A stretch of 32,818 nt of DNA from an uncultured Clostridia bacterium (GCA_910589185.1 CAJUSU010000002.1:69704-102521); one strand, 5' to 3'. Counted from the first letter of the stretch, positions 16,559-24,515 are shown. The notes: generated by a model not told the origin, from the letters alone. Program-made: numbers and translations.

Positions 16559-17008
16559 ATGAAAAAGAAAATAATAATAGCTATTTCAATTGTTGTATTT
16601 GTATTAGCTTTGGTGGTAATTAGTATTTTTTTAAATAGACAAAATGAAACTGAAATAGAAGGAAATGATAAGCAAGAAACTGCAAAAACGGAAGAAAAAA
16701 TAATAGAAGTTACAAGTAGAAATTTTGAAGAAGAAGTAATAAAAAGTGAAAAGCCAGTAATAATAGATTTTTATGCAACATGGTGTGGACCTTGCAAAAG
16801 ATTATCTCCAATAATAGAAGAAGTGGCAAGGGAAAATGAAAATGTAAAATTTGTAAAAATAGATATAGATAATATAAAAGACATAACACTAGAATATCAA
16901 GTCAAGTCTATTCCAACATTATTGCTTATTCAAAATGGGGAAGAAAAAGATAGGATAGTAGGAATTGTAGATAAAAACCAAATTTTAGATTTTATAGAAG
17001 GGAAATAA
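16559..17008 (+). CDS. Membrane-anchored thioredoxin-like protein
   Basis: The protein has 149 residues; ATG 5 nt after AAGGAG. An uncleaved N-terminal hydrophobic anchor (about residues 4-25) is followed by a charged linker of ~25 residues and a full thioredoxin domain with active-site W75-C76-G77-P78-C79, cis-Pro in KSIPTLLL and VGIVDKNQI. The topology suggests the domain faces outside, where it could reduce disulfides or act in exported-protein folding. WCGPC is the ordinary cytosolic thioredoxin motif, so a reducing role is more likely than an oxidase role. It is only 3 bp upstream of cca and probably co-transcribed; no functional link between them is evident. Confidence 0.88.
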   Translation: MKKKIIIAISIVVFVLALVVISIFLNRQNETEIEGNDKQETAKTEEKIIEVTSRNFEEEVIKSEKPVIIDFYATWCGPCKRLSPIIEEVARENENVKFVKIDIDNIKDITLEYQVKSIPTLLLIQNGEEKDRIVGIVDKNQILDFIEGK

Positions 17009-17011
17009 TCT

Positions 17012-18262
17012 ATGCAAGAAATTGCTCAAAAAATAAAACAAGCAGGTGGAACTTTATACTTAGTAGGTGGCGCTATTAGAGACCACCTATTAAACTTGCC
17101 CACAACAGATAAAGACTATTGTGTAACAGGACTAACAAGAGAACAATTTCAAACTCTTTTTCCAGAGGCAAAAATACAAGGCAAAGAGTTTCCAGTTTTT
17201 ATATTAAATCAAACAGAGATTGCTTTAGCCAGAAGGGAAAGAAAAACTGGAAAAGGACATAAAGAATTTGAATTTTTAACGAGTCCAGATATTAAAATAG
17301 AAGAAGACTTAGCTAGAAGAGATTTAACGATAAATAGTATTGCACAAGATGTATTAACAGGTGAAATCATAGATCCATTTTATGGGAAAAAAGATATCCA
17401 AAAAAGAATTTTAAGAAAAACAACAGATGCTTTTGCCGAAGACCCATTACGAGTTTATCGAGTAGCAAGATTTATGGCGACATTAGATAATGGTTTTACC
17501 ATAGACACAGAAACTCTAGAAGCAATGCAAAAATTAAAATCTGAACTATCAACGCTTTCTAAAGAGAGAGTATTTAGTGAATTTCGAAAAGCGATTTCAA
17601 GTTCCAAACCATCCCTATTTTTTGAAACACTAAAAGAGGCAAATGTACTGGATGTTCATTTTCCTGAAATTGCAAATTTAATAGGTCAAACCCAGCCACA
17701 ACAGTACCATCCAGAGGGAGACGCATATAATCACACAATGATAGTAGTGAATAATGCAGTACAGTTAACAGATAATTTAGCAATTCGTTTCAGTTGCTTA
17801 GTACATGACCTTGGAAAAGGTTTAACGCCAAAAGAAATGCTGCCACATCACTATGCGCATGACGAAAAAGGAGTGAAATTAGTACAAAGTTTAGGAAATA
17901 GAATAGGAGTACCTAACTCTTGGATAAAATGTGGTAAAACAGCAGCAAAATGGCATATGAAAGGTGGTATATTTGAAAAAATGACACCTAAAAAACAAAT
18001 AGAGTTTATAGAAAATGTAGGAAAATCCATGTTAGGATTAGAAGGAATGAAAATAGTAGTCGCTTGTGATAAAAACCGTGATAGGCAAGATTTACAAACC
18101 ACTTTCCATCAAATTGAATTTGCTAAATTAGGAGAAGAATGCTTAAAGCAAATATCAGGAGAAAAGATACAAGAGAAATACCCAAATTTAGCAGGAAAAG
18201 CCTTTGGAGAAAAATTACATGAAGAAAGAATAAATTGGATAAAATCAATTGACAGAAATTAA
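17012..18262 (+). CDS. cca: CCA tRNA nucleotidyltransferase with HD domain
   Basis: The protein has 416 residues; ATG after a GAAGGGA site overlapping the end of the upstream gene. The class II nucleotidyltransferase head has LVGGAIRDHLL and TDKDYCV (metal-binding DxD), RRERKTGKGH, and RRDLTINSIA with GEIIDPFYGKKDI; the NTP-selecting EDPLRVYRVARF follows. The C-terminal half holds an HD phosphohydrolase domain (CLVHDLGKG, HHYAHDEKG). This architecture matches the E. coli-type multifunctional CCA enzyme more than the B. subtilis type. It adds or repairs the 3' CCA of tRNAs; the HD part in homologues has phosphatase and phosphodiesterase activity. Confidence 0.92.
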   Translation: MQEIAQKIKQAGGTLYLVGGAIRDHLLNLPTTDKDYCVTGLTREQFQTLFPEAKIQGKEFPVFILNQTEIALARRERKTGKGHKEFEFLTSPDIKIEEDLARRDLTINSIAQDVLTGEIIDPFYGKKDIQKRILRKTTDAFAEDPLRVYRVARFMATLDNGFTIDTETLEAMQKLKSELSTLSKERVFSEFRKAISSSKPSLFFETLKEANVLDVHFPEIANLIGQTQPQQYHPEGDAYNHTMIVVNNAVQLTDNLAIRFSCLVHDLGKGLTPKEMLPHHYAHDEKGVKLVQSLGNRIGVPNSWIKCGKTAAKWHMKGGIFEKMTPKKQIEFIENVGKSMLGLEGMKIVVACDKNRDRQDLQTTFHQIEFAKLGEECLKQISGEKIQEKYPNLAGKAFGEKLHEERINWIKSIDRN

Positions 18263-18350
18263 TTTTTTGTTTATGATAATCACAGGAATATTAGAGAAAG
18301 ATTAACGAAAAAGAAAAATGGATATAATAAACCATAAGAGGAGTTAAAGT

Positions 18351-19964
18351 ATGTCAAAAGAAAAATTAATCAAGCAAGAAAAGGGGTCAGTTGCAGTATT
18401 TGCAATTGCTACCGTTTTTAGTTTAATTTTTATATTAGGTGGAGTTTTTGCCGTTAGTAGTACTAATCGAAAAAACCAATTAAGAACTTTACTAAAAATC
18501 AAAGAGATTTACTCTCAAGGAATTGGACAAGTTAATCAAGTTAGCTTATATCATGAAGAAGCTGACACAAAAGGTTATATAACAGATGGGCTAACAGCAT
18601 TTTATGATGCTATTAACAATATAGGAAGCGGACATAGTAATAATACAAAAGTATGGAAAGACATTAGCGGAAATGGAAATGATTTAAAACATCAGGGCTC
18701 AGAAGATGTTACATGGAACGACAGTGCATATGATTTTGTTACTCCAGAAACAAACTACTTTGAAACAGAAAATGCTATATCTTTAGGCAATTCCTCAAGA
18801 ACTATAGAAATAGTATGTTCTTTAGAAGAGGAAGGTGTAGAAAATTTACTTGGACTAGGAACGGAAAATGCAGGAACCTTAAATGACGTTATTTACTATA
18901 ATAATGGAGTGAATATCAACAATTATGGCAACCAAGCAAATGAAGGAATTTCGGATAGAGCCTTAGAAAAAGGAAGAACTTATATTACAACCATTACTTA
19001 TGATAGTACAAGTCATACAACTAATTATTATACCAATTTACAAGGAAAAGAAAATGTAGCTTTCCAAACTATTAATACAGCAGCAACTACATTAACAGTT
19101 GGCAAAGGAAAAGACAGTACACATAATAAAAATAAAAGATTTAAGTTACAAGCAATTCGTATTTATAATCGTGTTTTAACAGAAGAAGAAAGAATAACAA
19201 ATTATACTCTAGATAAAGAAAGATATGGAATAACACTAAATGAAAATGATTATGCATCTAATGGACTAATAGCAAGATTTGATGCTATCAAAAATGTAGG
19301 AACCACACATGACAATAACACTGGAACATGGAAGGACTTAAGTAATAATAATCATGATGCAACACTATCTAACTTTACAGGAGAAACGACTAGCGGCTGG
19401 ACGGAAGATAGTTTAGTATTTGATGGAACAGATGATTTTGCAACAATTCAAGGACTAGACCTGTCAGAATATAAGGACATTACAATTTGTGCAACTTATA
19501 AAGTGCTATCTATGCCAGAAAACAAAGCACCAGCAGTAGTAAGTTCTAGTACAGATAATGAAGGAAAAATTTATTTTGGTTATGGTAGCCAATATGGAGC
19601 AAACATAGCGAATGCTAATACTTATGCAATGAATTACTCTGTGCCAAATACTTGGGTATATGGAGAACCAAATAGAGTAGAAAAAGACAAAACAAAAAAT
19701 GTGACTGTAACTTACATGGGAAAAAATGCAGAACAATATAACAGGATTTACTGTAACAACCAAATGATTGCTGAAAATCAAACAACCGCGGCAACTAAAT
19801 GGTCAAGTGATACATTAGATATTGGAAGAGCGTTTGGCGGAAATAATACAAATCACCCATATGCAAATATTGAGTTATATAGCATACAAATTTATAACAG
19901 AGCATTAACAAAAGCAGAAATGAAATTAAATTATGAGATAGATAAGGTGAGATTTGGATTATAA
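18351..19964 (+). CDS. Surface protein with N-terminal membrane segment and two LamG/concanavalin-like domains
   Basis: The protein has 537 residues; ATG after AGGAG. After a basic N-terminus, residues ~12-35 (GSVAVFAIATVFSLIFILGG) form one membrane or pilin/TadE-like segment. Two homologous ~200-residue units follow. Unit 1 opens with GLTAFYDAINNIGSGHSNNT and KVWKDISGNGNDL and closes with QAIRIYNRVLTEEERITNY. Unit 2 opens with GLIARFDAIKNVGTTHDNNT and TWKDLSNNNHDA and closes with YSIQIYNRALTKAEMKLNY. The closing motif is typical of LamG/Laminin_G_3 domains that bind glycans or matrix proteins. No LPXTG signal is present. A TATAAT at 18323-18328 may be its -10. It converges on the XRE gene at 20000. 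Confidence 0.75.
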   Translation: MSKEKLIKQEKGSVAVFAIATVFSLIFILGGVFAVSSTNRKNQLRTLLKIKEIYSQGIGQVNQVSLYHEEADTKGYITDGLTAFYDAINNIGSGHSNNTKVWKDISGNGNDLKHQGSEDVTWNDSAYDFVTPETNYFETENAISLGNSSRTIEIVCSLEEEGVENLLGLGTENAGTLNDVIYYNNGVNINNYGNQANEGISDRALEKGRTYITTITYDSTSHTTNYYTNLQGKENVAFQTINTAATTLTVGKGKDSTHNKNKRFKLQAIRIYNRVLTEEERITNYTLDKERYGITLNENDYASNGLIARFDAIKNVGTTHDNNTGTWKDLSNNNHDATLSNFTGETTSGWTEDSLVFDGTDDFATIQGLDLSEYKDITICATYKVLSMPENKAPAVVSSSTDNEGKIYFGYGSQYGANIANANTYAMNYSVPNTWVYGEPNRVEKDKTKNVTVTYMGKNAEQYNRIYCNNQMIAENQTTAATKWSSDTLDIGRAFGGNNTNHPYANIELYSIQIYNRALTKAEMKLNYEIDKVRFGL

Positions 19965-19969
19965 AGTAA

Positions 19970-20010
19970 AAAATAGATAGAATAACAAAAAGAGTTATTC
20001 TATCTATTTT
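19970..20010. terminator. Bidirectional terminator (17-bp stem)
   Basis: AAAATAGATAGAATAAC (19970-19986) pairs perfectly with GTTATTCTATCTATTTT (19994-20010) across AAAAAGA. The stop codon of the minus-strand XRE gene (20000-20002) is inside the right arm. Confidence 0.85.
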
Positions 20011-20275
20011 CTTGTTGGTGAAGTTTTTCACGCATATCAACAAACAATTCATTAATATTAATTCCTAGGACATTTGCTAGAGCAAACAATTCATAATCTT
20101 TTACGGTCCTTTTATTTATCTCTATATCATATAGGCTCTGCTTATGAATACTAATTCCAATTAGCTCTAATTTAGCAGAAAGTGCCTCATAAGATAAGCC
20201 TTTTTCTAGCCTATGTTTTCGTAGTGAATTACCAATCACATTAAGATTTCCATCAAATTTATTAATCAGTGACAT
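20000..20275 (-). CDS. XRE-family helix-turn-helix regulator
   Basis: A small DNA-binding protein of 91 residues from the ATG at 20275; an in-frame GTG at 20287 would add four residues. The HTH is VIGNSLRKHRLEKGLSYEAL to IHKQSLYDIEINKRTVKDYE, followed by LFALANVLGININELFVD, the usual Cro/CI-type ending. It is divergent from the pilin-like gene at 20379, and the shared ~100-bp control region has a 20-bp perfect palindrome over the predicted transcription start of that gene. A local repressor is the simplest reading. The layout mirrors the XRE gene at 30907 and its pilin-like partner. Confidence 0.85.
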   Translation of the reverse strand: MSLINKFDGNLNVIGNSLRKHRLEKGLSYEALSAKLELIGISIHKQSLYDIEINKRTVKDYELFALANVLGININELFVDMREKLHQQENR

Positions 20276-20304
20276 AATTTTTCTCACTTTCTTAAATTTA
20301 TGTA

Positions 20305-20334
20305 TTGATTTTATATCTTTTTTTATGTTATGAT
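20305..20334 (+). promoter_or_regulatory. Promoter of the 20379 gene
   Basis: TTGATT (20305-20310), an 18-nt spacer and TATGAT (20329-20334). The last base overlaps the palindrome that follows. Confidence 0.5.
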
Positions 20335-20353
20335 ATAAGTGTTAACACTTATA
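20334..20353. promoter_or_regulatory. 20-bp perfect palindrome, candidate XRE operator
   Basis: TATAAGTGTT followed by AACACTTATA is fully self-complementary. It begins at the end of the -10 box and covers the expected +1 of the 20379 gene, where a bound dimer would block initiation. Confidence 0.6.
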
Positions 20354-20378
20354 CAATATTTTTATAGGGAGAAGAAAG

Positions 20379-21110
20379 ATGAAATATTCAAAAGAAACAT
20401 TAGAAAAAGTAACAGGTATTACACTAATTGCCTTAGTTGTAACAATAGTAGTATTACTCATTTTAGTAGGAATTACTATGAATTATGTAATAGGAGATAA
20501 TGGCATATTTCAAAAAGCACAAGAAGCAGGTTTTAAAGCAGAAGTATCTAGTATAAAAGAACAATTTGAATTAAAAAAGCTATTAGGAGATTTGGGACAA
20601 AATGAACAACTTGCTCTTGAGGGATTAAAGCACATACAAAACTGCTTAGATAGAGAAATAGTACTATTGACACATAGTGCTAATGGTACTAATACTGAGG
20701 AGGATCTGATATTATTAGCAAAAGAAGTGAAACAATTAATAGAAGAAATTGATAGAGTAGCGAATGATACAAAAAACAAAGACAATGTTAGTTTATTAAA
20801 TGGAGAATGGAAGCAGGAAATTAATGCTACTATTCAAAAACTGGGGATTGAAAAATTAGAGAATGATACAATAGAAAGCGCCATGACTTCTATAGAAAAA
20901 GTAGAAAATGCAAAAAAGCAAATAACAAACATGATGAATAAATTAAGTACAGAAGACATAAATGGAAACATAGAAATTGACTTTGAAATTCCAGAAAAGT
21001 GGAAAGGAAAACTGAAAATTATTGAAAATGAATTAACTTATATTGGAACAGATGAAATAGAAAAATCATGGGCTTCTGATGTAGGAATAGAGGGGACACG
21101 AACAGAATAG
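20379..21110 (+). CDS. Pilin-like membrane-anchored protein, unknown C-terminal region
   Basis: The protein has 243 residues; ATG after AGGGAGAAG. The N-terminus has the same pilin-like module as the 14709 and 31431 proteins: TGITLIALVVTIVVLLILVG, then NYVIGDNGIFQKAQEAG. Ala again stands in place of Glu5. The remaining ~190 residues are hydrophilic, Glu/Lys/Asn-rich and mostly helical or coiled-coil, with no domain I can name and no cell-wall sorting signal. It is monocistronic: its own promoter with a palindromic operator upstream and a terminator after it. Divergent XRE control suggests conditional expression. Confidence 0.7.
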   Translation: MKYSKETLEKVTGITLIALVVTIVVLLILVGITMNYVIGDNGIFQKAQEAGFKAEVSSIKEQFELKKLLGDLGQNEQLALEGLKHIQNCLDREIVLLTHSANGTNTEEDLILLAKEVKQLIEEIDRVANDTKNKDNVSLLNGEWKQEINATIQKLGIEKLENDTIESAMTSIEKVENAKKQITNMMNKLSTEDINGNIEIDFEIPEKWKGKLKIIENELTYIGTDEIEKSWASDVGIEGTRTE

Positions 21111-21115
21111 AAAGT

Positions 21116-21162
21116 AAAAAAGAAACTGATTTAGGGGATAACAATAAAGAGGTTTCTTTTTT
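21116..21162 (+). terminator. Rho-independent terminator
   Basis: AAAAAAGAAAC (21116-21126) pairs with GTTTCTTTTTT (21152-21162). The loop is long (25 nt), but a U tract is built into the right arm. Confidence 0.6.
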
Positions 21163-21200
21163 ATAATTTCCAACTTTTTCAACAAATACAATACGGAACA

Positions 21201-21229
21201 TTGATTTTTTCCGTTTTTTTTAGTATAAT
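21201..21229 (+). promoter_or_regulatory. Promoter of minD-minE-rodA
   Basis: TTGATT (21201-21206), a 17-nt spacer and TATAAT (21224-21229), about 78 nt before the minD start. Confidence 0.65.
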
Positions 21230-21306
21230 AGATACGTTAGAAAATGCATTTTTATTTTTTCCAAGAAAATGAGAATAAAAAGTTGCCCAAATTAAGGAGG
21301 AAAAAA

Positions 21307-22098
21307 ATGGGAGAAGTTATTGTAGTTACATCAGGAAAAGGTGGAGTAGGAAAAACAACAACAACAGCAAATGTAGGTTCATCCCTAGCATTAAGAGGCA
21401 AAAAAGTAGTATTAGTAGATACTGATATTGGACTTAGAAACCTTGATGTTGTTATGGGGTTAGAAAATAGAATTGTATATGATATTGTTGATGTAGTAGA
21501 AGAAAAATGCAAATTAAGACAAGCTTTAATCAAAGATAAACGTTTTGAAGAGTTATTCTTACTTCCAGCAGCCCAAACAAGAGATAAAAGTGCAGTAAAT
21601 GAAGAACAAATGAGAGAATTAGTTGAAAAATTAAAAGAAGATTTTGATTATATTATCATTGACTGTCCAGCAGGAATTGAGCAAGGATTTAAAAATGCAA
21701 TTGCTGGTGCAGACAGAGCTATTGTTGTAACAACAGCAGAAATTTCTGCAATTCGTGATGCGGATAGAATTATTGGATTATTGGAAGCATCGGAAATTAA
21801 AAATCCACAATTAGTGATTAACCGTTTAAGACCAAATATGGTCAAAAAGGGTGAAATGATGGAAGTTGACGATATTGTTGATTTATTATCCATTGATTTA
21901 ATTGGTGTTGTACCAGATGATGAATATATCATTACACAAACTAATAAAGGAGAACCTGTGGTAACAAACCATAAAGCACCTTCAGGAAAAGCTTACATAG
22001 AAATTGCGCAAAGAATTTTAGGAGAAAACGTTGAAATTACAATTCCAGGAGAAGATAAAGGTTTTTTTGCAAAGATAAAGCATTTCTTTGTTCACTAA
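21307..22098 (+). CDS. minD: Septum site-determining ATPase MinD
   Basis: The protein has 263 residues from the ATG at 21307, which follows AAGGAGG by 5 nt; the longer frame from 21244 adds 21 unrelated residues and is rejected. Deviant Walker A is SGKGGVGKTTTTANVG near the N-terminus; VDTDIGLRNLDVVMGLE and IIIDCPAGIEQGF are also conserved. The C-terminal amphipathic helix (FFAKIKHFFVH) is the membrane-targeting sequence. MinD is the membrane-cycling ATPase that, with MinC, blocks polar division and is displaced by MinE. Length and motifs fit the family. No minC is adjacent upstream; that position is taken by a pilin-like gene. Confidence 0.96.
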   Translation: MGEVIVVTSGKGGVGKTTTTANVGSSLALRGKKVVLVDTDIGLRNLDVVMGLENRIVYDIVDVVEEKCKLRQALIKDKRFEELFLLPAAQTRDKSAVNEEQMRELVEKLKEDFDYIIIDCPAGIEQGFKNAIAGADRAIVVTTAEISAIRDADRIIGLLEASEIKNPQLVINRLRPNMVKKGEMMEVDDIVDLLSIDLIGVVPDDEYIITQTNKGEPVVTNHKAPSGKAYIEIAQRILGENVEITIPGEDKGFFAKIKHFFVH

Positions 22099-22150
22099 AA
22101 TGGTGCTTGTACTTTAATATCATAAGAAAATAGACAGTTGGAGGACAAAT

Positions 22151-22762
22151 ATGTTTGAGAATATAATCAAGTTCTTTAAGAACATTGGGAAAAAGGAAAG
22201 CACAAAAGAAAGTTCAGATACAGCAAAGGAAAGATTACATTTGGTATTAATGCAAGATAGAGCCAATGTATCAGCTGACTTCTTAGAATTAATGAAACAA
22301 GAAATTATTGAAGTTATCAAAAAATATATTGAAGTTGACGAAAAAGCAATTGACGTTCGCTTAACTAACAAAGCTAGTGAAGACGGAACGGTTGGAGCAC
22401 CAGCACTTTATGCAAATATTCCTATTACTACTATTAAAAATGAAGTCCGTAAAATAAATAATACAGAGCCAAAAAGCGTAGAAGAAAAGAAAGAAGATAA
22501 TTCGAAGCTTGTTGAAAATGTAGACGAGGCAAAAGTAGAGAAAAAGAAGGAAAGTGAACAAGAAACTAGTCAAAAAGAAAGTGAAGTAGAACAAAAAGAA
22601 AAAACAGCAAAGAAAAAAGTAGAAAAGAAAGAATCAGAGAAAAAAGAAAAGACCGAGAAAAAGGTAAAAGAAACTGAAAAGGTTGAAAAAGAGAAAGAGA
22701 GCAAAACAAAAGTAGAAAAGGATGAGGGAGAAAAGGTAAAACAACTAGCAAAGAAAAAGTAA
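22151..22762 (+). CDS. minE: Cell division topological specificity factor MinE with long Lys/Glu-rich tail
   Basis: The protein has 203 residues, ATG after GGAGGAC. Residues ~1-95 are a normal MinE: an N-terminal amphipathic membrane-targeting helix (MFENIIKFFKNI), the MinD-contact region (TAKERLHLVLMQDRANVS) and the dimer beta-strand region (FLELMKQEIIEVIKKYIEVD). From about residue 105 onward the protein is an almost pure Lys/Glu tail of ~100 residues with short KKVEKKE-like repeats. Typical MinE is 85-110 residues, so the tail doubles it. It is 52 bp after minD and co-directional. The tail may be disordered or a charged single alpha-helix. Confidence 0.9.
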   Translation: MFENIIKFFKNIGKKESTKESSDTAKERLHLVLMQDRANVSADFLELMKQEIIEVIKKYIEVDEKAIDVRLTNKASEDGTVGAPALYANIPITTIKNEVRKINNTEPKSVEEKKEDNSKLVENVDEAKVEKKKESEQETSQKESEVEQKEKTAKKKVEKKESEKKEKTEKKVKETEKVEKEKESKTKVEKDEGEKVKQLAKKK

Positions 22763-22853
22763 TAATAAGCGCATAGAAAAAGCAGAAATAGAACACAATG
22801 AAAAATAGGAAAAGTTTTCAAAAAAGAAAATTTCTAGATGCGTGAGGATAAGA

Positions 22854-23960
22854 ATGAAAAAAAAGATATTAAAAAATATTGAGTGGGGAATATTAGTATG
22901 TACTTTTTTACTAATTGCAATCGGATTAGTAGCACTATTTTCTGCCACTCAAAATTTAGATTATGAGGAATTAAAAAAACAAGCTTTATGGTTTGTTATT
23001 AGTATACCTGTTGTCATTGTTGTGATGATAATAGATTATAATTTTTATTGCAAAATATCGCCATTCCTATATGGTATTAGTATTCTTTTATTAATAGCCG
23101 TATTATTTACTGAACCTATTAATGGCGCCACTAGTTGGTTTTCCATTGGTCCCTTTTCTTTTCAGCCGGCAGAATTTGCTAAAATAGCAGTAATTCTATT
23201 TACAGCGAATGTTATGGTAAAACTTCAAAAAAAAGAAAAAGATGAAATAAATCGCATATGGAAACTAGCATTAACGATATTAACGGTTGCAGTTCCAGTT
23301 GTAATTATTATTAAGCAACCAGATTATGGAACAGCACTAGCCTTCTTGGTTGCTCTTATTTTTATGTTGTTTGTAGCTGGAATACGAAAAAGATATATTT
23401 TAATAGCTACTCTATTAGTAGTCATTATTGTGCCTTTAGCATACTTCTTTATTTTACCAGACCATGCAAAATCTAGAATAGATGTTTATTTAAATCCAGA
23501 TTTAGATCCGAGAGGAGCAGGATATAATATTATACAGTCTAAACTTGCAATTGGTGCAGGGCAGGCTTTTGGAATGGGAATCTTAAAAGGGAACCAAACA
23601 CAGTTAGGCTATTTGTATCCAAAAACAACAGACTTTATTTTTGCTGTAATAGGTGAAGAAATGGGATTTGTAGGAGGTGCAGCTATTATTATATTATATG
23701 TGGTCTTGCTAATACAGTCCATTAAAGTAGCAAAGACTGCAAAAGATGATGTCGGTTCTTACATTGCAGCAGGAATTACAGGGATTTTCTTTTTCCATAT
23801 GTTGGAGAATATTGGTATGACTATGGGACTTCTGCCAATTACGGGAATTCCACTACCATTTGTAAGTTATGGAGGCAGTTCACTATTAACAAATTTGATT
23901 TTAATTGCAATTTTATTAAATATTAGTTCACACAGACAAAGAACGCTATTTGTAGAGTAA
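22854..23960 (+). CDS. rodA: Peptidoglycan glycosyltransferase RodA (FtsW/RodA/SpoVE family)
   Basis: The protein has 368 residues from the ATG at 22854, which has TGAGGA just upstream; a GTG at 22842 is the longer alternative. About ten membrane helices are visible. Family motifs: FSIGPFSFQPAEFAKIAVIL, KQPDYGTALAFL, GAGQAFGMGILKGNQTQLGY, and TDFIFAVIGEEMGFVG, ending LPITGIPLPFVSYGGSSL. This SEDS glycosyltransferase polymerises lipid II for lateral wall growth with a class B PBP. Placement behind minD-minE matches the clostridial mre-min-rodA arrangement and favours RodA over FtsW. Confidence 0.93.
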   Translation: MKKKILKNIEWGILVCTFLLIAIGLVALFSATQNLDYEELKKQALWFVISIPVVIVVMIIDYNFYCKISPFLYGISILLLIAVLFTEPINGATSWFSIGPFSFQPAEFAKIAVILFTANVMVKLQKKEKDEINRIWKLALTILTVAVPVVIIIKQPDYGTALAFLVALIFMLFVAGIRKRYILIATLLVVIIVPLAYFFILPDHAKSRIDVYLNPDLDPRGAGYNIIQSKLAIGAGQAFGMGILKGNQTQLGYLYPKTTDFIFAVIGEEMGFVGGAAIIILYVVLLIQSIKVAKTAKDDVGSYIAAGITGIFFFHMLENIGMTMGLLPITGIPLPFVSYGGSSLLTNLILIAILLNISSHRQRTLFVE

Positions 23961-23961
23961 T

Positions 23962-23990
23962 TTGAAAATAAGTATAAAATATGATATAAT
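23962..23990 (+). promoter_or_regulatory. Promoter of the 24080 gene
   Basis: TTGAAA (23962-23967), a 17-nt spacer and TATAAT (23985-23990) preceded by TGA (extended -10). Confidence 0.65.
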
Positions 23991-24079
23991 AAAGTAAGCA
24001 GTTTTGCTTTTTGAATAGATATCCCCCTGTTTCCCACTACAAAGTGTTATCAATAAAAAAATACTTGGAGGATAAAATT

Positions 24080-24451
24080 ATGTTGATTGCATTGTACTTT
24101 CTATTCACGATGGTACGTGAACTGCCGGTGACAATCCTGGCATGGCTTCAGGTAATTTTGATTGTACTGATGCCTATTGTCGTCACCCTTGCAGGCATTA
24201 TGCTGATTTGCAGCGCAGCGGGCGTTAGAATTTCTCAAAATATGGGTTCTACCATATTAAAAGGAATTTTTGATGCTATCGGTTACATCGGAAAGAAAAT
24301 CATCAATGCCATTGGGTGGCTGGTACGTCAAATTGTAAGAGCCATTCCAAAGGTATTCCATGGAAGCCGGAAGACGTTTACGCAAATGGGCATGAGTAAG
24401 GGCAAGAGTACACTGTTTGCTGTTTTAGTAACAGCTCTGGTCATTATTTAA
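24080..24451 (+). CDS. Hypothetical small membrane protein; GC-richer codon use
   Basis: The protein has 123 residues from the ATG at 24080, 7 nt after GGAGGA; a TTG at 24011 opens a longer frame that overlaps the promoter region and is rejected. I do not recognise the family. Hydrophobic segments: about residues 1-18 and 21-48 (N-terminal hairpin), an amphipathic middle (GIFDAIGYIGKKIINAIGWL), and a short hydrophobic C-terminal end (TLFAVLVTALVII). The middle is Lys/Arg-rich. Codons such as CTG, CCG, GTC, GGC, and one CGG are unlike those of rodA and dusB on either side. It has its own promoter and is followed by an 11-bp hairpin, so like the 5289 gene it stands alone between native operons. 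Confidence 0.65.
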   Translation: MLIALYFLFTMVRELPVTILAWLQVILIVLMPIVVTLAGIMLICSAAGVRISQNMGSTILKGIFDAIGYIGKKIINAIGWLVRQIVRAIPKVFHGSRKTFTQMGMSKGKSTLFAVLVTALVII

Positions 24452-24515
24452 AACAGAGTATCAGCCCCAGACAAGCGCATTTTGATGCGAAGAGCACCGC
24501 AAGAAACAAAAGAGG

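Noticed and set aside
21244..21306. 21-codon N-terminal extension of MinD
   Set aside because: MinD begins with the SGKGGVGK region close to its start; the ATG at 21307 has an ideal AAGGAGG site, while 21244 has none.
22566..22821. Overlapping minus-strand Phe/Leu/Ser-rich frames
   Set aside because: They are antisense of the Lys/Glu tail of MinE and overlap each other in different frames.
24011..24079. Extended start for the 24080 membrane protein
   Set aside because: It begins at TTG immediately after the -10 box without a ribosome site; the ATG at 24080 has GGAGGA.
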